NCBI RefSeq assembly: GCF_005503365.1
Contig: NZ_SCML01000015.1
Coordinates: 46,547-110,546, forward strand
DNA: 64,000 bases
Direction: 5' to 3'
DNA from: Hydrogenophaga sp. 2FB
GTDB lineage: Bacteria > Pseudomonadota > Gammaproteobacteria > Burkholderiales > Burkholderiaceae_C
Shown here: piece by piece, positions 55,864-64,000 of the stretch
How positions within the stretch are numbered: the stretch's first letter is position 1
Layout of the letters: each line of letters starts with the position of its first letter
Made by a program: the position numbers and the translations under genes
The notes under the pieces: model-generated
Databases searched by the model: none
What the model saw: only the letters and a program-made list of their open reading frames with translations
Told to the model about the DNA's origin: nothing

Positions 55864-57335
55864 AGGTCAGCGGTCTGCGCCGGGGTGTGGCGCCGCCGCC
55901 GCCCCACCGCCTCGATCTTGAGCATCTGCCTGTACTTGGTGACCGTGCGCCGCGCCACCGTCAGGCCTTGCCGTGCGAGTTGGCGCGTGATCTCGGCATC
56001 GGACAGAGGTTGCTCGTGCGACTCGGCCTCGATGATGTCCTGCACCAGCCCGCGGATGGCGGTGCCCGAGCACACCTTGCCATTGGCGCTCACCATGGCG
56101 CGCGAGAAGAAGTGCTTGAGCTCGTACACGCCGGTCGGCGTGGCCATGTACTTGTTGTTCGTCACGCGCGACACGGTGGATTCGTGGATGCCCACTTCGT
56201 CCGCGATCTCGCGCAAACCCAGGGGTTTCATCGCCATCGGGCCGTACTCGAAGAAGTGGCGCTGGCGGCGCACGATCGCCTGGGCCACATCGAGGATGGT
56301 GGAGAAGCGCTGCTCGACGTTGCGTTGCGTCCAGCGCGCCTCCTGCAGGTGCGCGCCCATCTCGGCGTTCTCGGCGCAGCGGTGGCGCTGGAACAGCTTC
56401 GCATAGACCTCGTTGACGCGCACCCGGGGCACGATCGCGGCGTTGAGCTGCACCTGCCAGTCGCCGCGGTCCTTGCGCACGATCACGTCGGGCACGATGT
56501 AGTTCACCCGAGGCGGACTCAGGCGCCAGCCCGGCCGCGGGTCCAGGCGGCGGATGCGGTCGCACACCCCCTCGACCTCGGCGGGCGAATGGCCGAGCGC
56601 GCGGGCCAGCGCCAGCATGTCGCGCGCGGCGAGATCGCCCAGGTGGTCCTTCACGATCGCGCGAGCCATCTCGCGCATGTGAGGGCATTCGATCTGCGGG
56701 AGCTGCAGCGCGAGGCATTCCGCCACGTCCCGGGCGCCCACCCCCGCCGGGTCGAGCGACTGCACCAGCTTCAGCGCGATCTGCATCTCGGCCAAGGCCG
56801 CTTCGGGCTTTGCCCCGGCCACCGCCAGCAGCTCGTTGAGCGGCGTGCGCAGGTACCCATCGTCGTCCAGCGACTCCACCACCACGCGCGCCAAGGCGAG
56901 GTCGCGCTCCGACAGGGTCAGGGTGTTGAGTTGGGCATGCAGGTGCATGCTCAGCGAGATGTCGGCCTCCATGAAGTCCAGCGCCGACACATCGCCTTCG
57001 TGCGCGGGCCGCGCGGGCGCGAAGCTGTCGGCCAGCCACAGGTCGCGATCGGTTTCATTCGCGCGTTCGGCCACGTCCTCCATCGCATCCCGGGCTGTTC
57101 GTTCAGGCAAATCGGGTCCGTCCTGCGGATCGTCGATCACCGCGTCCTGCGCATCGTCGCGCTCATCGCCATCGTCGCGCTCTTCGGCCTCCAGAAACGG
57201 GTTTCGGCCCAGCACATCGCGCACCACGGTGCCGAAGTCCAGGGAAGACATCTGCAACAGGCGCACGGCGTGCTGCAAGCGGGGTGAAAGTGTCTGGCTG
57301 TGGCGCTGGTCCGCGCGAACGTCCATCTGCATCAT
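55857..57335 (-). CDS. rpoN: RNA polymerase sigma-54 factor (probable second copy)
   Basis: A 492-residue sigma-54. Region I is recognisable (QTLSPRLQHAVRLLQMSSLDF), region II is acidic (EERDDGDERDDAQD), and the C-terminal RpoN box is ARRTVTKYRQMLK. The core-binding and HTH segments (HESTVSRVTNNKYM) are intact. GGAGG lies seven bases before ATG 57335. The usual neighbours of the main rpoN (lptB, hpf, ptsN) are absent; flanking genes are sensor kinases and a GlsB-like gene, so I infer a paralogue. Confidence 0.9.
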   Translation of the reverse strand: MMQMDVRADQRHSQTLSPRLQHAVRLLQMSSLDFGTVVRDVLGRNPFLEAEERDDGDERDDAQDAVIDDPQDGPDLPERTARDAMEDVAERANETDRDLWLADSFAPARPAHEGDVSALDFMEADISLSMHLHAQLNTLTLSERDLALARVVVESLDDDGYLRTPLNELLAVAGAKPEAALAEMQIALKLVQSLDPAGVGARDVAECLALQLPQIECPHMREMARAIVKDHLGDLAARDMLALARALGHSPAEVEGVCDRIRRLDPRPGWRLSPPRVNYIVPDVIVRKDRGDWQVQLNAAIVPRVRVNEVYAKLFQRHRCAENAEMGAHLQEARWTQRNVEQRFSTILDVAQAIVRRQRHFFEYGPMAMKPLGLREIADEVGIHESTVSRVTNNKYMATPTGVYELKHFFSRAMVSANGKVCSGTAIRGLVQDIIEAESHEQPLSDAEITRQLARQGLTVARRTVTKYRQMLKIEAVGRRRRHTPAQTADLQ

Positions 57336-57589
57336 GTGACTTCCTCCTGGGTCCGGTTTTTCGGCTGCGGCACACCCGGCGGCGTCCGCACGGCGCAGGC
57401 ACGCAACCACCGTGCCGCTGGGGCGACGCCGTAACAGATTCGAACAAATGGCCGCGCTCAGGGGCGTCACACGCCACCTGCCCGCGTGAGCGCGACACAT
57501 GCGCCCACACGTTTCACAAAATGGCACAGGTCTTGGAAGCACGCGCCCTGAGTTGCGGCAAAAAATGCCGACAGGTGCGCCGGGTTCGC

Positions 57590-57898
57590 TCAGGGTTCGT
57601 CGGACACGGCCGAGGCATTCGGATTCGCTTCATCGTCCTCGCGCTGGAACAGATTGGCGATGGCCAGCAACAGGATCGCGGCAACCAGCGCCACCAGCAG
57701 CGCACCCAGGTTGAGCACGCCTTGACCCGTCGGTCCGACGCCGATCAGCGGCGGGATGAGCCAGCCACCCAGGGCCGCGCCCACCATGCCCACGCAGACG
57801 TTCAACGCATGGCCCCGGGGGCCGATCGGATGCATGATCGCGCTGGTCATCCAGCCGACGACGCCGCCCACCAACAACCAGACGAACACGTCCACCAT
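57590..57898 (-). CDS. GlsB/YeaQ/YmgE family membrane protein
   Basis: A 102-residue, three-helix membrane protein of the transglycosylase-associated family (VWLLVGGVVGWMTSAIMH, then VCVGMVGAALGGWLIPPLIG and a last helix AALLVALVAAILLLAIANLF in outline). Such proteins are often stress-induced; their function is not established. It is divergent from the CBS gene and precedes rpoN by 254 bases on the same strand. Confidence 0.88.
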   Translation of the reverse strand: MVDVFVWLLVGGVVGWMTSAIMHPIGPRGHALNVCVGMVGAALGGWLIPPLIGVGPTGQGVLNLGALLVALVAAILLLAIANLFQREDDEANPNASAVSDEP

Positions 57899-57944
57899 GA
57901 TTCCTGCTCCTTGGTTGGGGATCAAAACCGCTGACGGACTGCGT

Positions 57945-57992
57945 TGGCAAACACCGTGCCCGCAGGGCTCGGACACGGGCACGGCAACTGCC
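57945..57992 (+). promoter_or_regulatory. Candidate sigma-54 promoters for the CBS-YihY genes
   Basis: GGGCACGGCAACTGCC at 57977-57992 shares 14 consecutive bases (GGCACGGCAACTGC) with the nrtA promoter and has correct GG-GC spacing; predicted start is near 58003. An overlapping weaker candidate TGGCAAACACCGTGCC lies at 57945-57960. Both are upstream of the CBS gene at 58055. Confidence 0.5.
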
Positions 57993-58054
57993 CTGCATCC
58001 ACATCCCGCTGCGTGCGGCGGGTGATCGCTTTCAACCCATGCAGGAGAACCCCC

Positions 58055-58540
58055 ATGAAATCCGTGAAAGATGTGATGACCCGCGGCGTGAGAACCCTCT
58101 CCCCGCAGGACTCGATGGTGCTCGCCGCGCAGGCCATGGAGGAACTCGACATCGGTGCGCTGCCGGTGTGCGACGGCACGCGCATCGTCGGCATGGTGAC
58201 CGACCGCGACATCGTGCTGCGCGGCGTGGCGCAGGAACTCTCGCTCAAACGCACCCATCTGAAAGACGTGATGAGCACGGCGGTGGAGTGCGTGTTCGAA
58301 GACGAGGCGCTGGAGACCGTGACCGCGCGCATGCAGCAGTTGCAGATCCGCCGCTTGCCGGTGCTCGACCGCGAGAACCGCCTGGTCGGCATCCTGTCGC
58401 TCGGTGACCTCGCCGCCAAGGGCGACGTGGACCAGGCCGGCGCGGCACTGGCCGACATTTCCGAACCCGCGCGCCCCACCCGCAGCGCCCAGTCGCACGC
58501 CAGCGGCCCGGCGGGCGGCGGGGAGACCCGCAGCCCATGA
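58055..58540 (+). CDS. Tandem CBS-domain protein
   Basis: A 161-residue protein made of two CBS domains (VMTRGVRTLSPQDSMVLAAQAM and VMSTAVECVFEDEALETVTARM, shown in part) with a short Ala/Gly-rich tail. CBS pairs bind adenine nucleotides and usually regulate partners. An AGGAG site precedes ATG 58055. It overlaps the yihY-like gene by 4 bases, so the two may act together. Confidence 0.88.
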   Translation: MKSVKDVMTRGVRTLSPQDSMVLAAQAMEELDIGALPVCDGTRIVGMVTDRDIVLRGVAQELSLKRTHLKDVMSTAVECVFEDEALETVTARMQQLQIRRLPVLDRENRLVGILSLGDLAAKGDVDQAGAALADISEPARPTRSAQSHASGPAGGGETRSP

Positions 58541-59382
58541 TCGTTCGCGTGCTGCGCGCCACGGTGGTCAACTTCTTCGAAGATGGCGCACCGAGCATGG
58601 GCGCCGCCCTGGCGTTCTACACGCTGTTCTCGATCGCGCCGGTTTTGCTGATCGTGATTTCCGTGGCCGGCCTGCTGTTTGGCGAAGCCGCGGCGCGCGG
58701 TGAAATCTTCGCGCAACTCACGCAGCTGGTGGGAACCGACAGCGCCGTCACCATCAACAGCCTGGTCGAAAAGGCCAACCAGCCCAGCGCCGGCATCGTC
58801 GGCACACTGGTGGGCCTCGGCACCCTCTTTATCGGCGCGACCACGGTCTTCGCGGAATTGCGCAACGCCATGGACCGCATCTGGCGCACGCAGGACCTGC
58901 CACCGCGCCACAGCGGCATCGTGGAGCTGCTGCGCTCGCGCCTGATGTCGTTCGGGCTGGTGCTGGCCATCGGCTTCCTGCTCATGGTGTCGCTGGTGCT
59001 CAGCGCCGCGCTGGCCGCACTCAGCAAATGGGCCGCGCCCTGGCTGGGTGAGTTGGCGGTGGTCGCCAGCGCGGTGGACTTCGCCTTGAGCCTGGCCTTT
59101 CTCAGCGTGCTCTTCGCCATGATCTTCAAATGGATGCCGCGCGTGAAACTGGCCTGGGCCGACGTGTGGATCGGCGCGGCCATCACCGCCGTGCTGCTCA
59201 CCGTGGGCAAGGCGCTCATCGGCACCTACATCGGCCGCAGTGGCGTGGCGTCGGTGTTCGGCGCCGCGTCGTCGCTGGTGATCTTTCTGCTCTGGGTGTA
59301 TTACTCCGCGCAGGTGTTCCTGCTCGGCGCGGAGTTCACGCGCGCATTCGCGCAGCGCCACGAGGCGCCGCGCGCGCGCTGA
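58537..59382 (+). CDS. YihY/virulence factor BrkB family membrane protein
   Basis: A 281-residue inner-membrane protein of the YihY/UPF0761 family with about six helices. Family segments include MGAALAFYTLFSIAPVLLIVI near the N-terminus and the conserved late helix SLVIFLLWVYYSAQVFLLGAEFTRA (partial). The family was once thought to be RNase BN, but its true role is unclear. Its ATG overlaps the CBS gene stop. Confidence 0.9.
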   Translation: MIVRVLRATVVNFFEDGAPSMGAALAFYTLFSIAPVLLIVISVAGLLFGEAAARGEIFAQLTQLVGTDSAVTINSLVEKANQPSAGIVGTLVGLGTLFIGATTVFAELRNAMDRIWRTQDLPPRHSGIVELLRSRLMSFGLVLAIGFLLMVSLVLSAALAALSKWAAPWLGELAVVASAVDFALSLAFLSVLFAMIFKWMPRVKLAWADVWIGAAITAVLLTVGKALIGTYIGRSGVASVFGAASSLVIFLLWVYYSAQVFLLGAEFTRAFAQRHEAPRAR

Positions 59383-59385
59383 ACA

Positions 59386-59907
59386 TCAACCCTTGTGGTC
59401 GCGCGAAGCATCCTGCTCGGCCTCGCGCTGCTTGTGCGCCGCACGCCCCAGGCGGCGCAACCACACCAGCACCAGCAGGATGAACACGGTGGCCAGCACG
59501 GCCGTGCCCGTGAGGCCCATGCCCGCCGCCAGCCCGACCGCGGCCGTGGCCCAGATGCTGGCCGCGGTGGTCAGGCCGTGGATGCGGCCCTCTTCCTGGT
59601 CCTTGAGCACGGCGCCCGCGCCGAGAAAACCGATGCCCGACACAAGGCCCTGCACCACGCGGCTGAGCTGCTCGTCGTTCATGCCCGACTCCAGCGGGAT
59701 CAGCACGAACAGCGCCGCGCCGAGCGCCACCAGCATGTGGGTGCGCAAGCCGGCCTCGGCGTCGCGCCGCTCGCGGTCCCAACCGATGGCCGCGCCCAGC
59801 AGCAGGGCTTCACCCATGCGCCAGGTGGTGCGGGTGATGCGTTCCACCTCCGCGAAGTCGCCGAACTCGGCCTGCACGGTGGCCCAGATGGTCTGCAACA
59901 CGGACAT
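59386..59907 (-). CDS. MgtC/SapB family membrane protein
   Basis: A 173-residue membrane protein of the MgtC/SapB family (AIGWDRERRDAEAGLRTHMLVALGAALF in outline, then GIGFLGAGAVLKDQ). It has about four to five helices and lacks the C-terminal ACT-like domain of Salmonella MgtC. Family members are linked to Mg limitation or stress, but function varies. It converges with yihY with a 3-base gap. Confidence 0.89.
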   Translation of the reverse strand: MSVLQTIWATVQAEFGDFAEVERITRTTWRMGEALLLGAAIGWDRERRDAEAGLRTHMLVALGAALFVLIPLESGMNDEQLSRVVQGLVSGIGFLGAGAVLKDQEEGRIHGLTTAASIWATAAVGLAAGMGLTGTAVLATVFILLVLVWLRRLGRAAHKQREAEQDASRDHKG

Positions 59908-60054
59908 GGCATCACCTTTCGGTTGTGGCGCGCGAACGCGGCAGGCCATTGTCCCCATGCCAGCGCGCGATGCAAGCCAGCAACTCGTGCGCGTCCGCCG
60001 GCTTGGCGACGTGCACGGTGTGACGCCTGCCCCTTGACCGGTGGGGCATCGGGG

Positions 60055-60741
60055 TCAGAACCGGTGCATGTAGCCGATGCTGGTGGTGTCCACCTCGTGC
60101 TTGCCCGTGCCGACAAAGCGCAGGTCGTAGCGGTTCCACTCCACGACGATGGAGGAACGCGGGCTCAGGTCGAAGCCGATACCGGCGCCATACGAGCCTT
60201 CCCAGCCACTCTCCTTGCCGGTGGCGAGGCCCGAGAGCGGGCTGGCCGTGACCTTGGTGCGGCTGTAAAAACCGCCCACCTTGCCGTACAGGTGCACCAC
60301 GCCCAGGGGCACGCGGCCCACCAGACTCAGGTTGAGGCCGTGCGCTTCGGTTCTGCCACCGCCGCGGTCCATGCGGCCCAGGTTGACGTAGCCCAGCTCC
60401 GCGCCGAAATAGCGGTTGAACATGCCACCCGTGTACAGGTTCACGGCGTTGCCTTTGCTGTCGCAGCCAAAGCCGCCGACACAGGCAAGGTCGTAGTCCG
60501 ATTGCCCGAGGTTGATGCCGACATAGCCGTGCGAGGTGTACGGAATGACCGAAAAATTGCCCTCGCCAGGTGCGTAGGCGCGCCGCTGTGCCGTGGTGGT
60601 GGTGGTCGTGCTTTGGGCCACGGTGGTGGTGGCCGGCAGATCGGTGCGCAGCGTCTCCGATTGGGCGGAGACCGAGCAGGCCACAGCCATGGCCATCGCG
60701 GCCAGGGGCCATGTCTTGAAATGGTGAATGGAACGGTTCAT
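60055..60741 (-). CDS. Outer-membrane beta-barrel protein
   Basis: A 228-residue protein with a signal peptide (MNRSIHHFKTWPLAAMAMAVACSVSAQS), a Thr-rich linker (TTTVAQSTTTTTTAQ) and a barrel domain of alternating strands (GYVGINLGQSDYDLACVGGFG, LNLSLVGRVPLGVVHLYGKVGGFY in part) ending in the C-terminal Phe typical of barrels. It resembles OmpA/OmpW-like eight-strand porin-family proteins. The two cysteines CVGGFGC may form a disulfide. Function is unknown. Confidence 0.8.
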   Translation of the reverse strand: MNRSIHHFKTWPLAAMAMAVACSVSAQSETLRTDLPATTTVAQSTTTTTTAQRRAYAPGEGNFSVIPYTSHGYVGINLGQSDYDLACVGGFGCDSKGNAVNLYTGGMFNRYFGAELGYVNLGRMDRGGGRTEAHGLNLSLVGRVPLGVVHLYGKVGGFYSRTKVTASPLSGLATGKESGWEGSYGAGIGFDLSPRSSIVVEWNRYDLRFVGTGKHEVDTTSIGYMHRF

Positions 60742-61032
60742 GTCGGGTCCTCGTTGGTTGGAGAAGCACTGCGCCAAAAATGGAATGCAGCAACCCGACA
60801 AGGGCAAGCGGGGTGCCAAAGCGCCGCCGTGGACGGGTTCGCAGCGCAAGCGGCATTGCGGTAAAAGTTGCCGCAGCACGGGCGGATTTCGTGCGCAAGC
60901 GGGTGCTATGCCACGGGCAAAACGGGGGGTGTGGCGGGTACGCCAAATGCCGCATCTTCAGTGTCGGACGCGACGGGCTTTCGTATTGATGTCCGCCGAG
61001 CCGGCGTCCTGTTCAACCCTTGAAGGAACGCC

Positions 61033-61491
61033 ATGAAAGACACACACACCATCAACACCCTGAACAAACTCATCGAAACCTGCAAGGACGGCGAGTACGG
61101 CTTCAAGGCCTGCTCCGACCATGCGGTGGATCCGCAGATCAAGCAGCTGTTCGATGCCCGCTCTCAAGATTGCAAAAGGGCTGCGGCCGAGTTGCAGACC
61201 CTCGTGGTGCAACGCGGTGGCAAGCCTGAAGACAGTGGCACAGCCGCCGGTTCGATGCACCGGGGATGGGTCGCCGTCAAGGGCACGCTGGCGGGCTACA
61301 GCGACCTGGCGATGCTCGAAGAAACCGAGCGCGGCGAGGATTCGGCCCTCAAGGCCTACCGCGAGGCGCTGAAGGAAGACCTGCCGATCGAGGTTCGCAG
61401 CATCGTTGAAGCGCAACAACAAGGCGTGAAACGCAACCACGACCAGATCCGCGCGCTGCGCGACCAGCACAAGGCCGCTGTCACACACTGA
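61033..61491 (+). CDS. DUF2383 / PA2169-family four-helix-bundle protein
   Basis: A 152-residue ferritin-like helical protein. It begins MKDTHTINTLNKLIETCKDGEYGF, which is the family N-terminus, and has conserved Glu and His along amphipathic helices. Such genes are common in stress loci of proteobacteria. GAAGGAACG precedes the ATG. A strong terminator follows. Function is not known. Confidence 0.85.
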   Translation: MKDTHTINTLNKLIETCKDGEYGFKACSDHAVDPQIKQLFDARSQDCKRAAAELQTLVVQRGGKPEDSGTAAGSMHRGWVAVKGTLAGYSDLAMLEETERGEDSALKAYREALKEDLPIEVRSIVEAQQQGVKRNHDQIRALRDQHKAAVTH

Positions 61492-61509
61492 ACGTGCTTC
61501 CTCCCCATC

Positions 61510-61535
61510 GGCCCGCACCATGCGGGCCTTTTTTT
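61510..61535 (+). terminator. Intrinsic terminator after the DUF2383 gene
   Basis: GGCCCGC (61510-61516) pairs perfectly with GCGGGCC (61522-61528) around a 5-base loop and is followed by seven Ts (61529-61535). Confidence 0.9.
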
Positions 61536-61552
61536 GGGGCCATCCGCGGCCG

Positions 61553-61774
61553 TCAGTCCTTCCTCGGATGCTCGGCCGCGAACTCGGCGTCGCTGTGGCC
61601 ATCGCCCACCGGATCGGCGCTTTCGTCTTCGGGCGCAGGCGGCTGCACCGGCGTGGCGGCGCCATCGGGACACAACAAGGCACAGGGGCGCGAATGGCCT
61701 GAGGCCTCGCCGTCGGTGGCGCGAGCGTCCTCAGCAGGGGCGCCTTCCAGCACGCACGGTTTCTTGTCGGTCAT
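61553..61774 (-). CDS. Small acidic hypothetical protein
   Basis: A 73-residue protein rich in Ala, Pro, Glu and Asp (MTDKKPCVLEGAPAEDARATD..), with no recognised domain or membrane segment. AAGGAGG lies a few bases before its ATG, which supports translation. It lies 19 bases downstream of the DUF883 gene on the same strand. I do not recognise the family. Confidence 0.5.
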   Translation of the reverse strand: MTDKKPCVLEGAPAEDARATDGEASGHSRPCALLCPDGAATPVQPPAPEDESADPVGDGHSDAEFAAEHPRKD

Positions 61775-61793
61775 GGAAAGCCTCCTTGGGCCG

Positions 61794-62138
61794 TCAGCGC
61801 GAGATGCGCGCGATCAGCGCGCCGGCGGCCAGCGCGACCACGATCGAGGTCAGAGGGTGCTCGCGCACGGTACCGCGCAAGCTCGTGGTCCATTCGTCGC
61901 CGAGTTCGCGCGCGCGGTGCAACTGGTCGTGCATGGACTCGTTGGCGTGGGCCACGGTCGACTCCAGCTTCTGCACCGCGGGCGTGGCCTTGTCGGCCAC
62001 GCGGTCGACCGTTTCGTGCAAACCTTGCGCCACCCGTGAGACCAGTGCGCTGCCGTCTGCCGATGTGTTGTCGCGGTGGGCGTTGGCATCGTGCATCGGA
62101 CCGGATGCCGAGGGATGGATGCTGCTCGTGTGTGACAT
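61794..62138 (-). CDS. DUF883 (ElaB/YqjD-like) membrane-anchored protein
   Basis: A 114-residue protein with a polar helical N-terminal part (ESTVAHANESMHDQLHRARELG in outline) and one C-terminal helix (HPLTSIVVALAAGALIARISR). This is the layout of ElaB/YqjD, tail-anchored proteins that in E. coli bind ribosomes in stationary phase. AGGAG precedes ATG 62138. It is just downstream of the sigma-54 response regulator gene on the same strand. Confidence 0.82.
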   Translation of the reverse strand: MSHTSSIHPSASGPMHDANAHRDNTSADGSALVSRVAQGLHETVDRVADKATPAVQKLESTVAHANESMHDQLHRARELGDEWTTSLRGTVREHPLTSIVVALAAGALIARISR

Positions 62139-62246
62139 GGGGTGCTCCTGGCGAAGTGAAAACAACGGCCTGCACACTGGCGCTCGCCAGATGCAGACCT
62201 GCCTCCTCCCATCCGGCAAATGGCGTGCCTTGTCACACGCGCCGGC

Positions 62247-63677
62247 TCACACCTTGTCGTCGGCCGCGTACTGCTTGAGGCGGTTGTACAAGGTCTTCAG
62301 GCTGATGCCCAAGGCCGCCGCGGTGCGCTCTTTCTGCCGCCCGTAGTGCTTGAGCGTGGCCAGAATGAGCGTCTGCTCCGCCTCGGCCAGCGAGATGCCC
62401 AGCGGCAGCAACACCGAGCCATTGGGCTCGCCCTGCTGCAGGGCCATCTCCGCGCGCGGTTCGCTCGCCGGCGCGGGGGCGGGGCCGCTCGCCCTCGGTG
62501 CCAGCGCGCCGGGCGCGCCTTCGGCCCGCTGCGGCAGCCACTGCGCGTCGATGGTGTCGCCCGGCGCCATGACGTAGGCGCGCTGCACGGCGTTGCGCAG
62601 TTCGCGCACGTTGCCGGGCCAGTCGTAGGCCACGAGTTGCTCCAGCGCCTCGGGCAGGAACCGCTTTTCGCGCCCTTCCTGCTCCCCCATGAGCCGCAGG
62701 AAACGCTCCGCCAGCAGAGGCACATCGGCCAGACGATCGCGCAGCGGCGGCAGGTCGATCGGGAACACGTTGAGCCGGTACATCAGGTCCACGCGCAGGT
62801 GCCCTTCGGCCACCGCCTGCATCGGCGAGCGGTTGGTCGCCGCGATGATGCGCACGTCGGTCTCCTGGCTTTGCGTGGCCCCCACACGCAGAAAGCGCCC
62901 GGTCTCCAGCACGCGCAGCAGCTTGACCTGCAGGTCCAGCGGCATCTCGGTGATCTCGTCGAGAAACAGGGTGCCGCCCGCCGCGCGCTCGAAGAAGCCC
63001 TGGTGCTGGCGGTCCGCACCGGTGAAGCTGCCCTTTTCGTGGCCGAAGATTTCGCTCTCGATCAGGTTGGGCGAGATGGCGCCGCAGTTGACGCCGAGAA
63101 ACGGCATCTTGCGCCGGCGGCTGAGGTCGTGGATGGTCTGCGCCACCACCTCCTTGCCGGTGCCGCTCTCACCGGTGATGAACACGGTCACGCCCGAACC
63201 CGCCACGCGCGTGATCTGCTCGTACACGCGCTGCATGATGGGCGTGCGCCCCCACAACTGGCCAAAACTGCCGGTGGTGGCGACGTTCGCGGTGAGGTCG
63301 GCCGCTTCGGCCTTGAGCACCGCGGGTTTGGTGGCGCGCGAAAGCACCCCCTGCAGGTGCTTCAGGTTGATGGGCTTGACGAGGTAGTCCACCGCGCCCA
63401 GGCGCAGCGCCAGGATGGAGGTTTCCAGGCTGGCGTGCCCGGTGATGAGCACCACCTCGGCGTTGGCCAGCAGTTCGGGGTCGGCGAACAGATCCATGCC
63501 GCTGCCATCGGGCAGGCGCAAGTCCAGCAGCACCAGGTCGGGTGCCTGCAGGGCGAGCTGCTTGCGCGCTTCGCGCAGCGAGTGGGCGGATGCCACCGTC
63601 AACCCCTGCATCGCGATCAGCTCGCTGAGCATCGCGGCAGAGTCGACGTCGTCATCCACGATCAGGACATGGGTCAT
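62247..63677 (-). CDS. Sigma-54-dependent response regulator (NtrC family)
   Basis: A 476-residue activator: receiver (1-118, Asp52, Lys101), AAA+ domain with Walker A GESGTGKE (169-176), the sigma-54 contact loop GSFTGA (216-221, with Ser for the usual Ala) and Walker B GGTLFLDE (234-241), and a C-terminal Fis-type HTH (ERTAAALGISLKTLYNRLKQY in part). The ATG at 63677 is the natural receiver start. The partner kinase is not adjacent in the window. It may serve the rpoN copy upstream. Confidence 0.92.
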   Translation of the reverse strand: MTHVLIVDDDVDSAAMLSELIAMQGLTVASAHSLREARKQLALQAPDLVLLDLRLPDGSGMDLFADPELLANAEVVLITGHASLETSILALRLGAVDYLVKPINLKHLQGVLSRATKPAVLKAEAADLTANVATTGSFGQLWGRTPIMQRVYEQITRVAGSGVTVFITGESGTGKEVVAQTIHDLSRRRKMPFLGVNCGAISPNLIESEIFGHEKGSFTGADRQHQGFFERAAGGTLFLDEITEMPLDLQVKLLRVLETGRFLRVGATQSQETDVRIIAATNRSPMQAVAEGHLRVDLMYRLNVFPIDLPPLRDRLADVPLLAERFLRLMGEQEGREKRFLPEALEQLVAYDWPGNVRELRNAVQRAYVMAPGDTIDAQWLPQRAEGAPGALAPRASGPAPAPASEPRAEMALQQGEPNGSVLLPLGISLAEAEQTLILATLKHYGRQKERTAAALGISLKTLYNRLKQYAADDKV

Positions 63678-63848
63678 TGCTGGCGTTCTCCGCGCCGCGC
63701 GTGCACCAGGGTCAGGCACTGCCTCGGCCCGTGAAACCGAGGCGCTCAAGGGATCACCGTCCCGGGTTTGTGTTGCGCGGCGCTTTGCATGATGCCATCT
63801 TTTGCCATCTCTCCCGGGGGTAACAGCGGATGAACGCGGTCGTCGCGC

Positions 63849-64000
63849 TCAATGGATCGAAACGATCGGTTTCGGGTCGCGCGGCGGGTCGCCCGCGGGC
63901 GGCGTTTGTTCGTCGGGAACGTCCGGTTCCTTGATGTCCGGTGGCAACTCGGTCGGTGTTTCAGGTGGTGCGCTGGGTGGCGGCGGGGGCGGTTGTGGCG
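63849..64000 (-). CDS. Proline-rich C-terminus of a hypothetical protein (partial)
   Basis: The minus strand is open from the right edge to a TGA at 63849-63851. It encodes about 50 residues, with QPPPPPPSAPPETP followed by acidic and prolyl residues and the end PKPIVSIH. The start is beyond the window. It could be the tail of a membrane or secreted protein upstream of the response regulator; no family is recognisable. Confidence 0.4.
   Translation of the reverse strand, partial: PQPPPPPPSAPPETPTELPPDIKEPDVPDEQTPPAGDPPRDPKPIVSIH

Noticed and set aside
57522..57537. TGGCACAGGTCTTGGA as a sigma-54 promoter on the plus strand
   Set aside because: The -12 dinucleotide is GG instead of GC, and no plus-strand gene starts nearby.
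1..64000. CRISPR array, insertion sequence, prophage or integration site
   Set aside because: I saw no regular direct repeats with spacers, no transposase or integrase reading frame, and no duplicated tRNA end.

Overview
The window is a GC-rich, gene-dense chromosomal segment from a betaproteobacterium. Protein character and gene order (tpiA-secG-tRNA-Leu-nuoA..N, a NrtABC/NarK/NirBD/NasA nitrate assimilation block, YbiB beside CobA) point to the Comamonadaceae, perhaps a Hydrogenophaga-like organism; that placement is inference. I saw no insertion sequence, prophage, integrase or CRISPR array.

Bases 1-18812 are core metabolism and gene expression on the minus strand. Reading that strand from high to low coordinates: rpsO and pnp with a structured leader, a PIG3-type quinone oxidoreductase, tpiA, secG, tRNA-Leu(GAG), and the 14-gene nuo operon for respiratory complex I, which runs off the left edge inside nuoN. 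Bases 18927-24451 hold an aminotransferase, a branched-chain-type amino acid binding protein, an acyl-CoA synthetase and tsaD, also on the minus strand.

Bases 24468-41454 are the most interesting part: a nitrate assimilation island. It encodes a NIT-ANTAR antiterminator (NasR-like), the ABC importer NrtABC, the MFS transporter NarK, a fused PP2C phosphatase/Ser-Thr kinase, a second and unusual ANTAR protein (degenerate receiver, ANTAR, then two PilJ/NarX-like P-box motifs), nitrite reductase NirBD, nitrate reductase NasA, YbiB and the siroheme enzyme CobA. I find a sigma-54 -24/-12 promoter motif before each of the five transcription units. The nrtA and nirB leaders carry tandem hairpins with hexaloops having A at position 1 and G at position 4, the hallmark of ANTAR-responsive RNA. 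In the nrtA leader the second hairpin overlaps the 5' arm of an 18-bp terminator-like stem, so the two are mutually exclusive. Together the sequence suggests nitrogen control of initiation (sigma-54, with NtrC-like sites before nrtA) and nitrate control of elongation (ANTAR).

Bases 41673-50509 are housekeeping: a BaiN/HI0933-type flavoprotein, an ArsR-like regulator with a cysteine cluster, rpsU, a YqeY protein, pmbA, yjgA, mogA, an SlyD-type FKBP, cysE, trmJ and suhB.

Bases 50533-64000 are signalling and stress functions: a soluble multi-PAS/GAF histidine kinase, a membrane hybrid kinase that seems to start at CTG, an rpoN gene outside the usual lptB-rpoN-hpf context (probably a second copy), a GlsB-like protein, a CBS pair protein with YihY, an MgtC-like protein, an outer-membrane barrel protein, a DUF2383 protein, a DUF883 protein and a sigma-54-dependent response regulator. 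A proline-rich reading frame is cut by the right edge.
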